Notes: generated by a model from the sequence alone, not told the origin. Counted from the stretch's first letter, positions 6,265 to 14,498 are shown. The stretch: 32,988 nucleotides of DNA from UBA7703 sp034926785 (GCA_034926785.1 JAYFQU010000003.1:1-32988); one strand, 5' to 3'. Program-made: numbers and translations.

Positions 6265-7386
6265 ATGCGTGACGAACGGCTGGATCGGCTCGCCGACCTG
6301 CTCATTAACTATTCCCTCAAGCTCCAAAGGGGCGAACTGTTTGAAATCAACGGGTCGCTGCCCGCCAAGCCCCTCATCAAGGCGCTGCAAAAACGCGCAA
6401 ATGCTATCGGCGCCGTACCGTTTGTGAAGCTAACGGACGACGAGCTCGTCCGTCTCTTTTTCGGTTTTATCGATCCGGAGCATCCGGAAAACGCCAAGCC
6501 CGCTATCGACGCGCAGCTGGAATGGGAGACCAAATATTGGGATCATCTCGTGGCGCATGTGGACATCGGCGTGGATGAGAACGACGCGGAGCTCTCCGCC
6601 GTGGACACCCGCGCCATGACCTATTATCGTGACCAGCGCCGCCAGCTGCGCGACCGCATCATCGACGAGCGCCGCTGGGTCTATCTGCACTGGCCAACCA
6701 TGGCGGACGCGCAAAAGGCCGGTATGTGCTATGACGATTTTTTTGAGTTTTTTCTCTCCGCCGCGCTGGTGGATTATGAGAAGATGGGCCGCGACATGGA
6801 GCCGCTGGTCGAGCTCATGGAAAAAACCGACATGGTGCATATCCTTGGGCCCGGCACCGACCTGACCTTTTCCATCAAGGATATTCCCGTCGTCTCCTGC
6901 CACGGAGAGCTGAATATCCCCGACGGAGAGGTTTATACGGCGCCTGTACGCGAGAGCGCGAACGGCATCATTCAATATAACACCCCCGCCATGCGCTATG
7001 GCAAGCGCTTTGACAACCCGCGTCTGGTCTTCCAAAACGGGCGTATCGTCGAAGCGGGCTGCGACGGGGACGCCGCCGGATTCAACGAGATGCTGGACGC
7101 GGACGAGGGCGCGCGCTATCTGGGCGAATTCGCGATCGGCGTCAATAACGCGGTGACAAAATCGATTGGCAACACGCTCTATGACGAGAAGATCGGCGGA
7201 TCGTTCCACCTCACGCCCGGCTGCGCCTATGCGGACGCGTTTAACGGCAATAAGAGCCAGCTGCACCTCGACATCGTCTGTATCCAGACGGAGGCATTCG
7301 GCGGCGGCGAAATCTGGTTTGACGGCAAGCTGATCCGTAAAAACGGCATATTCCTGATGGACTCGCTCAAGGGGCTCAACCCGTAA
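6265..7386 (+). CDS. Aminopeptidase, M29 (AmpS/AmpT) family
   Basis: A 373-residue cytoplasmic metallo-aminopeptidase of family M29, which removes N-terminal residues from peptides using two metal ions. Expected metal-site regions are present: GELNIPDGEVYTAPV (first glutamate, about residue 216), EFAIGVNNAV (second glutamate, about 291), then GGSFHLTPG, CAYADAF and QLHLDIV, giving the His, Tyr and His-x-Asp ligands. Length is normal. The start follows AAGGAGG with ideal spacing. A small hairpin separates it from the YitT gene 54 bases downstream, so partial co-transcription is likely. The family assignment is firm; substrate preference cannot be read. Confidence 0.93.
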   Translation: MRDERLDRLADLLINYSLKLQRGELFEINGSLPAKPLIKALQKRANAIGAVPFVKLTDDELVRLFFGFIDPEHPENAKPAIDAQLEWETKYWDHLVAHVDIGVDENDAELSAVDTRAMTYYRDQRRQLRDRIIDERRWVYLHWPTMADAQKAGMCYDDFFEFFLSAALVDYEKMGRDMEPLVELMEKTDMVHILGPGTDLTFSIKDIPVVSCHGELNIPDGEVYTAPVRESANGIIQYNTPAMRYGKRFDNPRLVFQNGRIVEAGCDGDAAGFNEMLDADEGARYLGEFAIGVNNAVTKSIGNTLYDEKIGGSFHLTPGCAYADAFNGNKSQLHLDIVCIQTEAFGGGEIWFDGKLIRKNGIFLMDSLKGLNP

Positions 7387-7400
7387 CGAATTGGCAGTTT

Positions 7401-7422
7401 CCGGCGGTTCGCCGCCGGTTTT
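7401..7422 (+). terminator. Weak terminator or attenuator between the M29 gene and the YitT gene
   Basis: A perfect stem CCGGCGG/CCGCCGG with a TTCG loop is followed by only four Ts. It may lower rather than stop transcription into the downstream gene, which has no clear promoter of its own. Confidence 0.5.
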
Positions 7423-7440
7423 GAGGAAGGTTGTGAAAAC

Positions 7441-8295
7441 ATGAGACAATCCGCCCGTACCTGGGCGCTCGATATCCTCCTGTTCCTGCTTGGCAGCGCA
7501 ATGGTCGCGGCCGGGCTGGTGCTCTTTACGATTCCGAACGACATCGCTCCTGGCGGCGTTTCGGGGCTTGCGACAGCGCTGGCGTTTCTCTCGCCCATCT
7601 CCGTCGGCATCTGGACACTGCTGCTGAATATCCCGCTCATCGGGCTCGCCTGGTGGAAACTGGGCTTTCGCCCGCTGGCTAAGACCATCTTCACCACGCT
7701 GATGCTTTCGGCCTTCATCGAGCTGTTTTCGCGCATTCTGCCGCCCTACAGCAACAACGTTCTGCTCGCCTCCGTGCTTGGCGGCGTGCTCTGCGGCATC
7801 GGCATGGGGATTATCTTTGTCCGCGGATCCACGACGGGCGGAACGGACCTCATCAGCCTGCTGCTCAACCGAGCATTTCCGAATCTCTCTGTGGGTTCGC
7901 TGCTGCTGATGGTGGATACCATGGTCGTTGTCTTCGCCGTGTTCGTGTTTCGAAACATAGAGGTGGCGCTCTATTCCATCGTGACGATATTTGCCACCAC
8001 GCGCACGATTGACGCCATCATGCAGGGCGTTGACCACGCAAAGGTGATCTATATCGTCACCGAACGGTCCGAGGATATCCTTGCGCTGCTGGCGGACGAG
8101 CTGGGCCGCGGGGTTACGGTTCTGCAGGGGCGCGGCGGCTATACCCGCAGGGACAAGCACGTGCTGATGCTCGTCGTACGCCGTAACTCCTTTGCGCAGA
8201 CGCTCAAGGCGGTCAAGCAGATCGACAAGCAGGCCTTCATCTTCGTCACCGACGCCACGGAGGTGCATGGAGAAGGGTTTAAAGCGATGGAATAG
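7441..8295 (+). CDS. YitT family membrane protein (DUF161 + DUF2179)
   Basis: A 284-residue protein with the usual YitT layout: five or so transmembrane segments over about residues 8-190 (including GNxIxxGSTTGGTDL-type sequence GIIFVRGSTTGGTDLISLLL around 120-140) and a soluble C-terminal DUF2179 domain (about 200-280: VIYIVTERSEDILALL, GVTVLQGRGGYT, FIFVTDATEVHGEGF). YitT proteins are common in Firmicutes and are suspected transporters, with no proven substrate. The start has GAGGAAGG upstream. It probably belongs to the same transcript as the M29 peptidase. A T-poor hairpin at 8301-8333 is the only stem close to its end. Confidence 0.9.
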   Translation: MRQSARTWALDILLFLLGSAMVAAGLVLFTIPNDIAPGGVSGLATALAFLSPISVGIWTLLLNIPLIGLAWWKLGFRPLAKTIFTTLMLSAFIELFSRILPPYSNNVLLASVLGGVLCGIGMGIIFVRGSTTGGTDLISLLLNRAFPNLSVGSLLLMVDTMVVVFAVFVFRNIEVALYSIVTIFATTRTIDAIMQGVDHAKVIYIVTERSEDILALLADELGRGVTVLQGRGGYTRRDKHVLMLVVRRNSFAQTLKAVKQIDKQAFIFVTDATEVHGEGFKAME

Positions 8296-8300
8296 CCCTG

Positions 8301-8333
8301 TTGCCCTTCTTTTTGTCACAAAAGAAGTGGCAA
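8301..8333 (+). other. Hairpin downstream of the YitT gene
   Basis: CTTCTTTT (8306-8313) pairs with AAAAGAAG (8320-8327), extended by TTGCC/GGCAA across a one-base bulge. No T-tract follows, so terminator function is doubtful. Otherwise I see nothing between 8296 and 8369. Confidence 0.35.
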
Positions 8334-8369
8334 GGTCGGTCTTTTAAGCATTGGAATCCATCAAGATCA

Positions 8370-8385
8370 AGCAGGAGCTCCTGCT
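8370..8385. repeat. Shortened remnant of duplicated gtrA terminator hairpin (family-2 element, copy B)
   Basis: AGCAGGA GC TCCTGCT is a small palindrome directly before the element. On the other side of the element the base of the gtrA terminator reads ...GGTTCCTGCTTT, so this looks like the second terminator copy after loss of its inner stem. The duplication is inferred, not intact. Confidence 0.45.
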
Positions 8386-8555
8386 CAGAGTATCAACAAA
8401 CCCATTCGGGGGCATGGGGAATTTGCAAAGGCTCCCGTTTTATATCAAATTCGGCGATTCATTTGCCGAATTTGTGAAAAAATGGCGCGATTCGCGTCAT
8501 TTTAACCCAAAGTAAAACCCATCGGCAGAGTCCGCAGGACTTTGTCGATGGGCTG
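8386..8555 (+). repeat. 170-bp structured repeat element, family 2, copy B
   Basis: It has the same length and ends as copy A (CAGAGTATCAACAAACCC ... GTCGATGGGCTG), and its last ~100 bases are almost identical to copy A, including the GTGAAAAAATGGCGCGATTC region and the long CCCATCGGCAGAGTCC stem. It contains the AAATTCGGC / GCCGAATTT hairpin. It lies in the convergent gap between the YitT gene and gtrA, hard against the gtrA terminator. Confidence 0.9.
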
Positions 8556-8556
8556 A

Positions 8557-8580
8557 GAACCCCGGCTTTCGCCGGGGTTC
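8557..8580 (-). terminator. Terminator hairpin of the GGDEF-gtrA operon
   Basis: A perfect 10-bp stem GAACCCCGGC/GCCGGGGTTC around TTTC. On the minus strand it runs straight into the family-2 element, without a T-tract. Confidence 0.6.
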
Positions 8581-8585
8581 CTGCT

Positions 8586-9107
8586 TTATCTGCATTCATC
8601 TTCCTGTTGTTTGGCCAATTCCGCCTGTCCCTGTTCGTTGGTGAACATGTGGTTGCGATACACCACAAAGCGATAGTAGGAAAACTCCGTCACAAGATTG
8701 ATCACCATCGTACCAAAGAGCACGATGTATTCATTCCAGCCGGCCCGTGTGAGCGCCTCGCCCCACCAGGTGGAGAGCGGCGTGAACACGAGATAATAGA
8801 GAAAAACCTGCGTCATCGCAAGCGGGACATTCTTGGCGGACTTAAAGGTGAATTTCCGGTTGACCGTAAAGTTAAAAAGCACCGAGAGCGTCAGCGCGAT
8901 CAGATAACTCGGCCAATAATCCCACCGGATGGTCTCGTTCATCAGCGCAAACGACGATGCCTGAATAATCCCCGCCGAGCAGGAGAAGAGTAAAAACTTC
9001 AATCCCTGGAAAAAATTCTGTCGCTGCGTCAGCTTCGCCTTAGGCTGCGCGCCCGCCTCATGCTGATACTCCAATTCATTCTGTTCCGTAACGGTACCCT
9101 CCATCAT
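8586..9107 (-). CDS. GtrA family membrane protein
   Basis: A 173-residue protein with four predicted transmembrane helices (about residues 32-52, 58-80, 98-118 and 125-145). It carries the family signature at the end of helix two, FNFTVNRKFTFKS. GtrA-like proteins are thought to help move lipid-linked sugars across the membrane for cell-surface glycan decoration. The start at 9107 lies 12 bases after the stop of the upstream diguanylate cyclase gene, with only a weak ribosome-binding site, so translational coupling is likely. Pairing with a c-di-GMP enzyme suggests control of surface polysaccharide, which is an inference from context. Confidence 0.88.
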   Translation of the reverse strand: MMEGTVTEQNELEYQHEAGAQPKAKLTQRQNFFQGLKFLLFSCSAGIIQASSFALMNETIRWDYWPSYLIALTLSVLFNFTVNRKFTFKSAKNVPLAMTQVFLYYLVFTPLSTWWGEALTRAGWNEYIVLFGTMVINLVTEFSYYRFVVYRNHMFTNEQGQAELAKQQEDECR

Positions 9108-9119
9108 TGCTGATTGATC

Positions 9120-11048
9120 TTATATATCGTCAAGCTCATCCATCTCACGCATATCGGATGCGGCCAGTTCCTCCGGGTGGATGGAAACTGAAAAGAAGGA
9201 GATGTTATTTTTCCCGTTTCGCTTCACATGATAGAGCGCCTCATCCGCCGCTCGATAGAGTGCCTCAAAGCTATTGCCATCCCGATGATAGATCGCAATT
9301 CCGATGCTAAGGGATACCGGGATGCGGATGATTTTACTCAAGCCGGACATCTCCGCCCTTAGGGATTCCGCCTTTTCCAGCGCATCGCCATCCTCATAGA
9401 TGTTTTTCAAAAACACCATATACTCGTCCCCACCGATGCGCGAGAGATAGTCCCCCGCGCGAAAGAGGCGCTTCATGCCCGTGGCAAAGGAAACAAGCAA
9501 TCGGTCCCCCTCCGCGTGCCCTAGGGTATCGTTGACCGATTTAAAATTATCAAAGTCCATAATCAGGAGCGCATGTTTACCGCCAAGGCCCTCGCCTTCG
9601 AGAAAGCCCTTGATGTTTCGCTCGAATGCGCCGCGGTTTAACAACCCGGTCAGCGGTTCGCTGTCCGCCTGCCGAATCAGCCGCTGCATGGACTGCTTCT
9701 GTCGATGGATGTCGGCAATCTTGCCGACCAGCTGCGTTGCCCGCCCGTCATGGTCAAACACGGAGAAAATTTCAAATCGCTTCCAGCGAATGATGCCGCG
9801 CGCATTGACCATGCGGATATCCTCCTTGGCCTCCGCCGCACCTGCGCGAAGATTCGCTACCATCGCCAAAAACGTCTGCCGATCCATTTCAAAAAACAGC
9901 TTCAGGCACTCATCGAGGTGGTCTATGGTGCATAACGGCGGCGGGCTGCCAAACATTGCCTCAAAGCTATCGTTAAACGAAACCTTGCCGGATTCCAGAT
10001 CGATCTGAAAAAACACCTCGTTGGATAGCTGCGTGATGAGCTGATATTGCTCCGCACTCTGTCGCAGCAGATCCTTATCCCGCTCCAGCTTTTTTATCGT
10101 GCTTTGCTCGTGCAGATACGCCTGCGTCGTCATGGAGATTCCCACAAGCAAAATGATGAACAGCATCCCCAAAAGATACATGCTCACCTGCTGCTGAACA
10201 ACATCTGCCGTCACTGCGGGCACGATGGACAGGACATACCAGTTGAAGGCATTCACCTTTTCGCTGACGGCATAATACCATGCGCCTTTATAGGAAAAAC
10301 GATACTGAACCGCTCTTCCTTCGCGAATTTGGTTTTTGAGCAATGCAAGTTTGGTGCCTTTTTCCAGCGTTTGGTCGTTGATCCACTGAAAGATATTTCC
10401 GTTTCGGGTGACGATGCCCGGCTTGAGTTCGGAAAAAATGACGATTCCCTTCGAATCGCAGATCAGCGAATATGCCTCGTCGTCATATGCATGCGTATCC
10501 AACAGACCGGATATGTTTTGTCCGTCCAGAACCGCAAACAGCACGCCATCCGCACCGCCAACCGTGTTTGCGCGCGTGGAAACGATGATGTTTTGCTGGT
10601 TCGTCCGAATATCCTGGTCCGTTTCCGCCATCACGGTTTCTCCCTGCATACTGCGAAGAAACCAGTCCTCATTCGAAAGATCCGTATAGCAGGCGTCCCC
10701 ATAGATCACGGTTCCGTCAGGCCCGGCGAATCCTGTTTTTACGTTTCTTGCGTCCTGGATCAGTTCTGCCCGCAGCGCCGTCACGAGCGCGGCCGCAGCG
10801 GAACTGCTCTCATGATCCGCAATCAACTCCACCCGCGTGGAAACCAAATGAACATATTTTTCGACCGCCGAACGCTGATAACGGGTTGCATCCAGCAGTG
10901 TTTGAAACGTGCCGGTCTGTATTTCGGACCTCACCTGACGGTTGATCCCCAGAAAGGCTATCAATACGACGCCAACCGCAAACAGAGGAAACCCGAAGTA
11001 CCGCAGGAGATCGCCCGGCAATTTGCGCGTGGTGCTATCCTGTTTCAC
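9120..11048 (-). CDS. Membrane diguanylate cyclase with dCache-PAS-GGDEF architecture
   Basis: A 642-residue predicted c-di-GMP synthase. A transmembrane segment lies at about residues 15-36. An extracytoplasmic dCache-type sensor spans about 40-285 and contains repeated SLICDSKGIVIF- and FAGPDGTVIYGD-like strands. A second helix lies at about 290-312, a PAS domain at about 335-460 and the GGDEF domain at about 475-625. The active-site motif is GGDEY, a tolerated variant, and the inhibitory RxxD site (RAGD) sits five residues upstream, so product inhibition is expected. I chose the GTG at 11048, preceded by GGGTGGGAG with short spacing; upstream extensions run into the malic-enzyme terminator. 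It is first gene of an operon with gtrA. The ligand is unknown. Confidence 0.88.
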   Translation of the reverse strand: MKQDSTTRKLPGDLLRYFGFPLFAVGVVLIAFLGINRQVRSEIQTGTFQTLLDATRYQRSAVEKYVHLVSTRVELIADHESSSAAAALVTALRAELIQDARNVKTGFAGPDGTVIYGDACYTDLSNEDWFLRSMQGETVMAETDQDIRTNQQNIIVSTRANTVGGADGVLFAVLDGQNISGLLDTHAYDDEAYSLICDSKGIVIFSELKPGIVTRNGNIFQWINDQTLEKGTKLALLKNQIREGRAVQYRFSYKGAWYYAVSEKVNAFNWYVLSIVPAVTADVVQQQVSMYLLGMLFIILLVGISMTTQAYLHEQSTIKKLERDKDLLRQSAEQYQLITQLSNEVFFQIDLESGKVSFNDSFEAMFGSPPPLCTIDHLDECLKLFFEMDRQTFLAMVANLRAGAAEAKEDIRMVNARGIIRWKRFEIFSVFDHDGRATQLVGKIADIHRQKQSMQRLIRQADSEPLTGLLNRGAFERNIKGFLEGEGLGGKHALLIMDFDNFKSVNDTLGHAEGDRLLVSFATGMKRLFRAGDYLSRIGGDEYMVFLKNIYEDGDALEKAESLRAEMSGLSKIIRIPVSLSIGIAIYHRDGNSFEALYRAADEALYHVKRNGKNNISFFSVSIHPEELAASDMREMDELDDI

Positions 11049-11183
11049 AATCTCCCACCCTTTCGCTTTGGCGCGCGGTTGTTTATTTTGTGGTGTTCTA
11101 GGATGAATTTTATTTTGCTTGATTGCATTATACCGAGAATTTCGGCATTTGTCATCTACCTCTCTGCGGCGTCCACAGGGATC

Positions 11184-11227
11184 AAAAGAGGCGGCAGCCA
11201 CCCGCTTGCGCAGGCAGCCACCGCCTC
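11184..11227 (-). terminator. Terminator of the Ldh-malic enzyme operon
   Basis: On the minus strand GAGGCGG pairs with CCGCCTC. The inside folds further (CCTGC GCAA GCGGG), and TTTTG follows. Confidence 0.7.
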
Positions 11228-11263
11228 ATTCTGTTGATTGGATCTCCTGCGTTTCAGGCGGAC

Positions 11264-12439
11264 TTAGATACGCGCCACTCCGCTCTTTCTCGCAGCCTCG
11301 GCGACAGCCGCGGCAACCGTTTTGCCAACGCGCGGGTCAAACGCCTTGGGGATGACATAGTCCGCGTTGAGCTCCTCTGCCGGGATCAGGCTGGCGAGCG
11401 CATAAGCCGCGGCAATCTTCATCGCATCGTTGATGTCGCTCGCGCGAACGTCAAATGTCCCGCGGAAGATGCCCGGGAAAGCAAGAACGTTGTTGATCTG
11501 GTTGGGATAATCGCTCCTGCCGGTTGCGATGACGGCGGCGCCGCCCTCTTTCGCTTCGTCCGGGAAAATTTCCGGCGTGGGATTGGCGCAGGCAAAGATG
11601 ATTGCATCCTTGTTCATGGTCTTGACCATATCCACGGTAACCATCTTCGGCGCGGAGACGCCAAGGAACACATCTGCGCCGACCATTGCATCCGCAAGGG
11701 ATCCCTGCTTTTTTGCGCGGTTGGTGATGAGCGCCATCTCTTCCTTGATCCAGTTCATGTTGTCCTTGCGGCCTTCATAGATGATGCCGGAGCGGTCGCA
11801 CAGGGTTACGTCGGCAAAACCGTCGGAGAGCAGAAGCTTGGTGATGCTGATTGCCGCCGCGCCCGCGCCGTTGATGACGATCTTGACATCCTGTTTCTTT
11901 TTGCCAACCACTTTGAGGGCGTTGATAAGCCCCGCGAGGGTAACAACGGCGGTGCCGTGCTGGTCGTCATGGAAGATCGGGATATCGCACTTTTCCTTCA
12001 GCTTGCGCTCGATTTCGAAGCAGCGGGGCGCGGAGATATCCTCCAGGTTGACGCCGCCAAAGCTGCCGCTGATGAGATAGACCGTATTGACGATATCGTC
12101 TACCGCCTTGCTCTTAACGCAGAGCGGGAAGGCGTCTACGTCGCCAAAGGCTTTAAAGAGCACGCATTTGCCCTCCATGACCGGCATACCCGCTTCGGGG
12201 CCGATGTCGCCAAGACCGAGAACGGCGGTGCCGTCGGTAACCACCGCGCAGAGATTCCAGCGGCGGGTGAGTTCGTAGCTGAGGTTGACGTCCTTCTCGA
12301 TTTCGAGGCAGGGCTGCGCAACGCCGGGTGTATAAGCCAGCGAGAGATCCTCGCGCGTGGCGACGGGTACGGTTGCCTTAACCTCGATTTTGCCTTTCCA
12401 CTCGCCGTGCAGGCGGAGGGATTCCTTTGCATAATCCAT
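11264..12439 (-). CDS. NAD(P)-dependent malic enzyme (oxaloacetate-decarboxylating)
   Basis: A 391-residue short bacterial malic enzyme converting malate to pyruvate and CO2 with NAD(P) reduction. The N-terminal malic domain holds the SLAYTPGVAQPC tyrosine motif, VTDGTAVLGLGDIGP, the KAFGDVDAFP lysine region and FHDDQHGTAVV metal ligands. The NAD domain starts with a Rossmann motif at INGAGAAAISIT, and the C-terminal signature CANPTPEIFPDEA and RSDYPNQINNVLAFPGIFRG follow. The ATG at 12439 has AAGGAG upstream. It is the second gene of an operon with the Ldh2-family dehydrogenase (29-base gap). Together the two point to malate/lactate-pyruvate interconversion. NAD versus NADP preference cannot be judged by eye. 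Confidence 0.95.
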   Translation of the reverse strand: MDYAKESLRLHGEWKGKIEVKATVPVATREDLSLAYTPGVAQPCLEIEKDVNLSYELTRRWNLCAVVTDGTAVLGLGDIGPEAGMPVMEGKCVLFKAFGDVDAFPLCVKSKAVDDIVNTVYLISGSFGGVNLEDISAPRCFEIERKLKEKCDIPIFHDDQHGTAVVTLAGLINALKVVGKKKQDVKIVINGAGAAAISITKLLLSDGFADVTLCDRSGIIYEGRKDNMNWIKEEMALITNRAKKQGSLADAMVGADVFLGVSAPKMVTVDMVKTMNKDAIIFACANPTPEIFPDEAKEGGAAVIATGRSDYPNQINNVLAFPGIFRGTFDVRASDINDAMKIAAAYALASLIPAEELNADYVIPKAFDPRVGKTVAAAVAEAARKSGVARI

Positions 12440-12468
12440 TGTATTTCTAACTCCTTCTGGTGATTTAT

Positions 12469-13581
12469 TTACGCTTCAAACGGGAATTTATAGGGCAGGT
12501 TCTTCTTGTCGCGAACCGCGATGAATTCTTTCTGCACCGCCTCGCCGACGGGCACGCCCTTGTCCTTACGCTCCAGCCAGACAAGATGCTCCTTTTCTCC
12601 CGCGGTATAGATGCGCTCCTGCCCCGGCGCCTTTTCAGAGGCGCGCAGTTCGCGCAGAATCTCGCCCGCGATTTTTTTAAAGGTTTCGAGTCCGCAGAAC
12701 GCCTCGGGATCGATGACAATAAAGAAGTGACCCAGATGATACGGTTTCTTATTGCCGTTTTCGTCGCGATCCACGCACATTTTGAGGAAACTGCCGGCCT
12801 GCAGGGCTGCGGAGAAAATCTCCACGACGGTCGCGTAACCATAGCCCTTGTAGCCCGCGAGTTCTTCGCCGATTCCGCCGAGCGGAGCGAGGGCGGCCGT
12901 GCCATCCGTGAGGCCCTTCAGGATCGCCGGGCTGTCCGTCATCGCGCTGCCGTCACGGCCGATGACCATGCCCGCCGGAGTGTCCTTGCCGTTTCTGGCA
13001 TAGTATTCAATCTTGCCGCGCTGGCTGATACTCGTTGCGCAATCCAGCGTAAAGGGGAAGTCCTCATCCGTCGGCAGCCCAAAGGTGAGCGGGTTGGTGC
13101 CGAGCATGTTTTCCACGCCGAATGTCGGGGCAATGGACGGGCGCGCGTTGGTGCCGGAGATGCCGATGAGCCCCTCGTTGACCGCCATGCTGGTCCAGTA
13201 ACCCGCAATGCCATAATGCGAGCTGTTGCGGATGGCGGCCATTGCCATTCCGTTTTTCTTCGCCTTTTCGATGATGGTCTTCATCGCCTTATAGCTGGCG
13301 ACCATGCCCATGCCGTCGTGCGCATCCACAACCAGCGTGGTAGGCGTTTCGCGAACGATTTCGTAGTTGGTGACGGGGTTTAAAATGCCCTGATCGATGC
13401 GGTCGAGGTAGATGGGCTTAAAGCGATTGCAGCCGTGGCTCTCGATGCCGCGGCGGTCGCTCTCGAGCAATACGTCGGTGCAGATCTTCGCGTCCTCCAG
13501 CGGAATTCCGTAAGCAACAAATGTGTCGATCATGAATCCCTGAATCATATCCCACGGGATATACGGTCTGGTTTCTGCCAT
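12469..13581 (-). CDS. Ldh2-family (malate/L-lactate/ureidoglycolate type) NAD(P) dehydrogenase
   Basis: A 370-residue cytoplasmic oxidoreductase of the type-2 malate/L-lactate dehydrogenase family, which is unrelated to classical MDH/LDH. Family landmarks are RGIESHGCNRF near residues 44-54, the catalytic histidine in RNSSHYGIAGYW (about 122), GTNPLTFGLPT, FTLDCATSISQRGKIE and GYKGYGYATVVEI. The ATG at 13581 follows AGGAGG. Transcription should start from a strong promoter at 13762-13790, leaving an untranslated leader of about 170 bases. Being co-transcribed with malic enzyme makes malate a plausible substrate; lactate, ureidoglycolate or sulfolactate cannot be excluded because family members are hard to separate without trees. 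Confidence 0.9.
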   Translation of the reverse strand: MAETRPYIPWDMIQGFMIDTFVAYGIPLEDAKICTDVLLESDRRGIESHGCNRFKPIYLDRIDQGILNPVTNYEIVRETPTTLVVDAHDGMGMVASYKAMKTIIEKAKKNGMAMAAIRNSSHYGIAGYWTSMAVNEGLIGISGTNARPSIAPTFGVENMLGTNPLTFGLPTDEDFPFTLDCATSISQRGKIEYYARNGKDTPAGMVIGRDGSAMTDSPAILKGLTDGTAALAPLGGIGEELAGYKGYGYATVVEIFSAALQAGSFLKMCVDRDENGNKKPYHLGHFFIVIDPEAFCGLETFKKIAGEILRELRASEKAPGQERIYTAGEKEHLVWLERKDKGVPVGEAVQKEFIAVRDKKNLPYKFPFEA

Positions 13582-13761
13582 CGTTTTGTTCCTCCTGTTT
13601 CAAAGCTTTGATTTTGTGTGGAAAAAAACTCTGCTTGTCCCTGCGTGCCCTTTTTTACCGCTGCGCTCCATGAAAACGCGGGCATGAAAAAAGGAGCATA
13701 CGCAAACAAACCTGTGCGCCGCCCCAAACTCCAAATCTCAGTGGAACTTTTGTACGCAGAT

Positions 13762-13790
13762 ATCATATCCCGAAACCGGCGGTCTGTCAA
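13762..13790 (-). promoter_or_regulatory. Strong sigma-A-type promoter of the Ldh-malic enzyme operon
   Basis: On the minus strand a perfect TTGACA (13790-13785), a 17-base spacer and TATGAT (13767-13762). The long leader to 13581 has several short runs of T and A and a weak GCTCC/GGAGC pairing, but no riboswitch that I recognise. Confidence 0.75.
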
Positions 13791-13812
13791 ACCCGATTTT
13801 TGCGCGCGGCGC

Positions 13813-13841
13813 TTGCGCTTTTTGGCTTTTTTCCCTATGCT
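13813..13841 (+). promoter_or_regulatory. Possible promoter of glpP
   Basis: TTGCGC (13813-13818), a 17-base spacer, then TATGCT (13836-13841). The putative -35 elements of this promoter and of the divergent Ldh promoter are only about 22 bases apart, so a single regulator could affect both. Confidence 0.4.
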
Positions 13842-13874
13842 TATTGTATCATACCGAGAGGGGAATTGTTCATC

Positions 13875-14450
13875 TTGCAGCAGGCTGCCAAGCAACTCTA
13901 CGACCACCTGCAAATCAATCCCATCGTCGCCGCCGTCGGCAACGAGGAGGAGCTCTCCCTCGCGCTGGAGTCCGACTGCCGCGTGGTCTTCCTGCTCATG
14001 GGAAACGTGCTGAACATCGGGTCCCTCACCCGCCGCGTACATGAGAACGGCAAGTGCTGTATCGTCCATCTCGACCTCATCGACGGGTTTTCCTCCAAGG
14101 AAATCGCCGTGGACGCCCTGCTGAAGGAGACCGGCGCAGAGGGGATCATCAGTACCCGCGGCGCGCTGATCAAGCGCGCAAAACAGCTCGGCATGGCAGC
14201 GATTCAACGCGGATTCATGCTGGACTCCCGCTCGCTGAACAGCTTCGAGCAACAGATTCAGCAAAGCAAACCGGATTTTGTCGAAATTTTGCCCGGCTTA
14301 TTGCCAAAGGTAATCGCCACGCTCAAGGAACGCATGGAGGTTCCGATCATCGCGGGCGGATTCATTCATGAAAAGGAGGATGTCATCTCCGCGCTTCAGG
14401 CGGGCGCGCTTGCCGTCTCCGCCTCCAGTCCCAAGATTTGGTCCGTTTGA
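13875..14450 (+). CDS. glpP: Glycerol-3-phosphate responsive antiterminator
   Basis: A 191-residue TIM-barrel-like RNA-binding antiterminator of the GlpP family. In Bacillus, GlpP with glycerol-3-phosphate lets transcription pass a leader terminator in front of glp genes. Family features are visible: VVFLLMGNVLNI, VHLDLIDGFSSKEIAVD, GIISTRGALIKRAKQ, FMLDSRSL, PDFVEILPGLLPKVI and PIIAGGFIHEKEDV. I chose the TTG at 13875, nine bases after AGAGGGGAA, which gives the normal family length; an in-frame TTG at 13866 is too close to that site. No glpF, glpK or glpD is in the window. The membrane glycerophosphodiesterase at 17560-18387 is the only neighbour that could make its ligand. Confidence 0.9.
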   Translation: MQQAAKQLYDHLQINPIVAAVGNEEELSLALESDCRVVFLLMGNVLNIGSLTRRVHENGKCCIVHLDLIDGFSSKEIAVDALLKETGAEGIISTRGALIKRAKQLGMAAIQRGFMLDSRSLNSFEQQIQQSKPDFVEILPGLLPKVIATLKERMEVPIIAGGFIHEKEDVISALQAGALAVSASSPKIWSV

Positions 14451-14468
14451 TCGACCAACCTGAAAAAA

Positions 14469-14498
14469 ACGGCTCCGCGCACAGCAGCGCGGAGCCGT
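14469..14498 (+). repeat. Upstream copy of duplicated terminator hairpin (family-1 element, copy 2)
   Basis: A 30-base stem-loop with stem ACGGCTCCGCGC / GCGCGGAGCCGT, identical to 14693-14722. Seven As precede it, but the element follows immediately in place of a T-tract. Confidence 0.85.

Noticed and set aside
6430..8319. A 629-codon open frame on the minus strand opposite the M29 and YitT genes
   Set aside because: It is antisense to two well-recognised genes, rich in Arg, His and Ala as expected for a G+C-rich shadow frame, and has no family motif.
10047..11237. A 396-codon plus-strand frame opposite the GGDEF gene
   Set aside because: It is antisense to the dCache domain, with no ribosome-binding site and no recognisable domain.
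11123..12463. A 446-codon plus-strand frame opposite malic enzyme
   Set aside because: It is antisense to a complete malic enzyme with all motifs; shadow composition.
13582..13761. A riboswitch in the long leader of the Ldh operon
   Set aside because: I could find no known aptamer core; only weak stems and homopolymer runs are visible.
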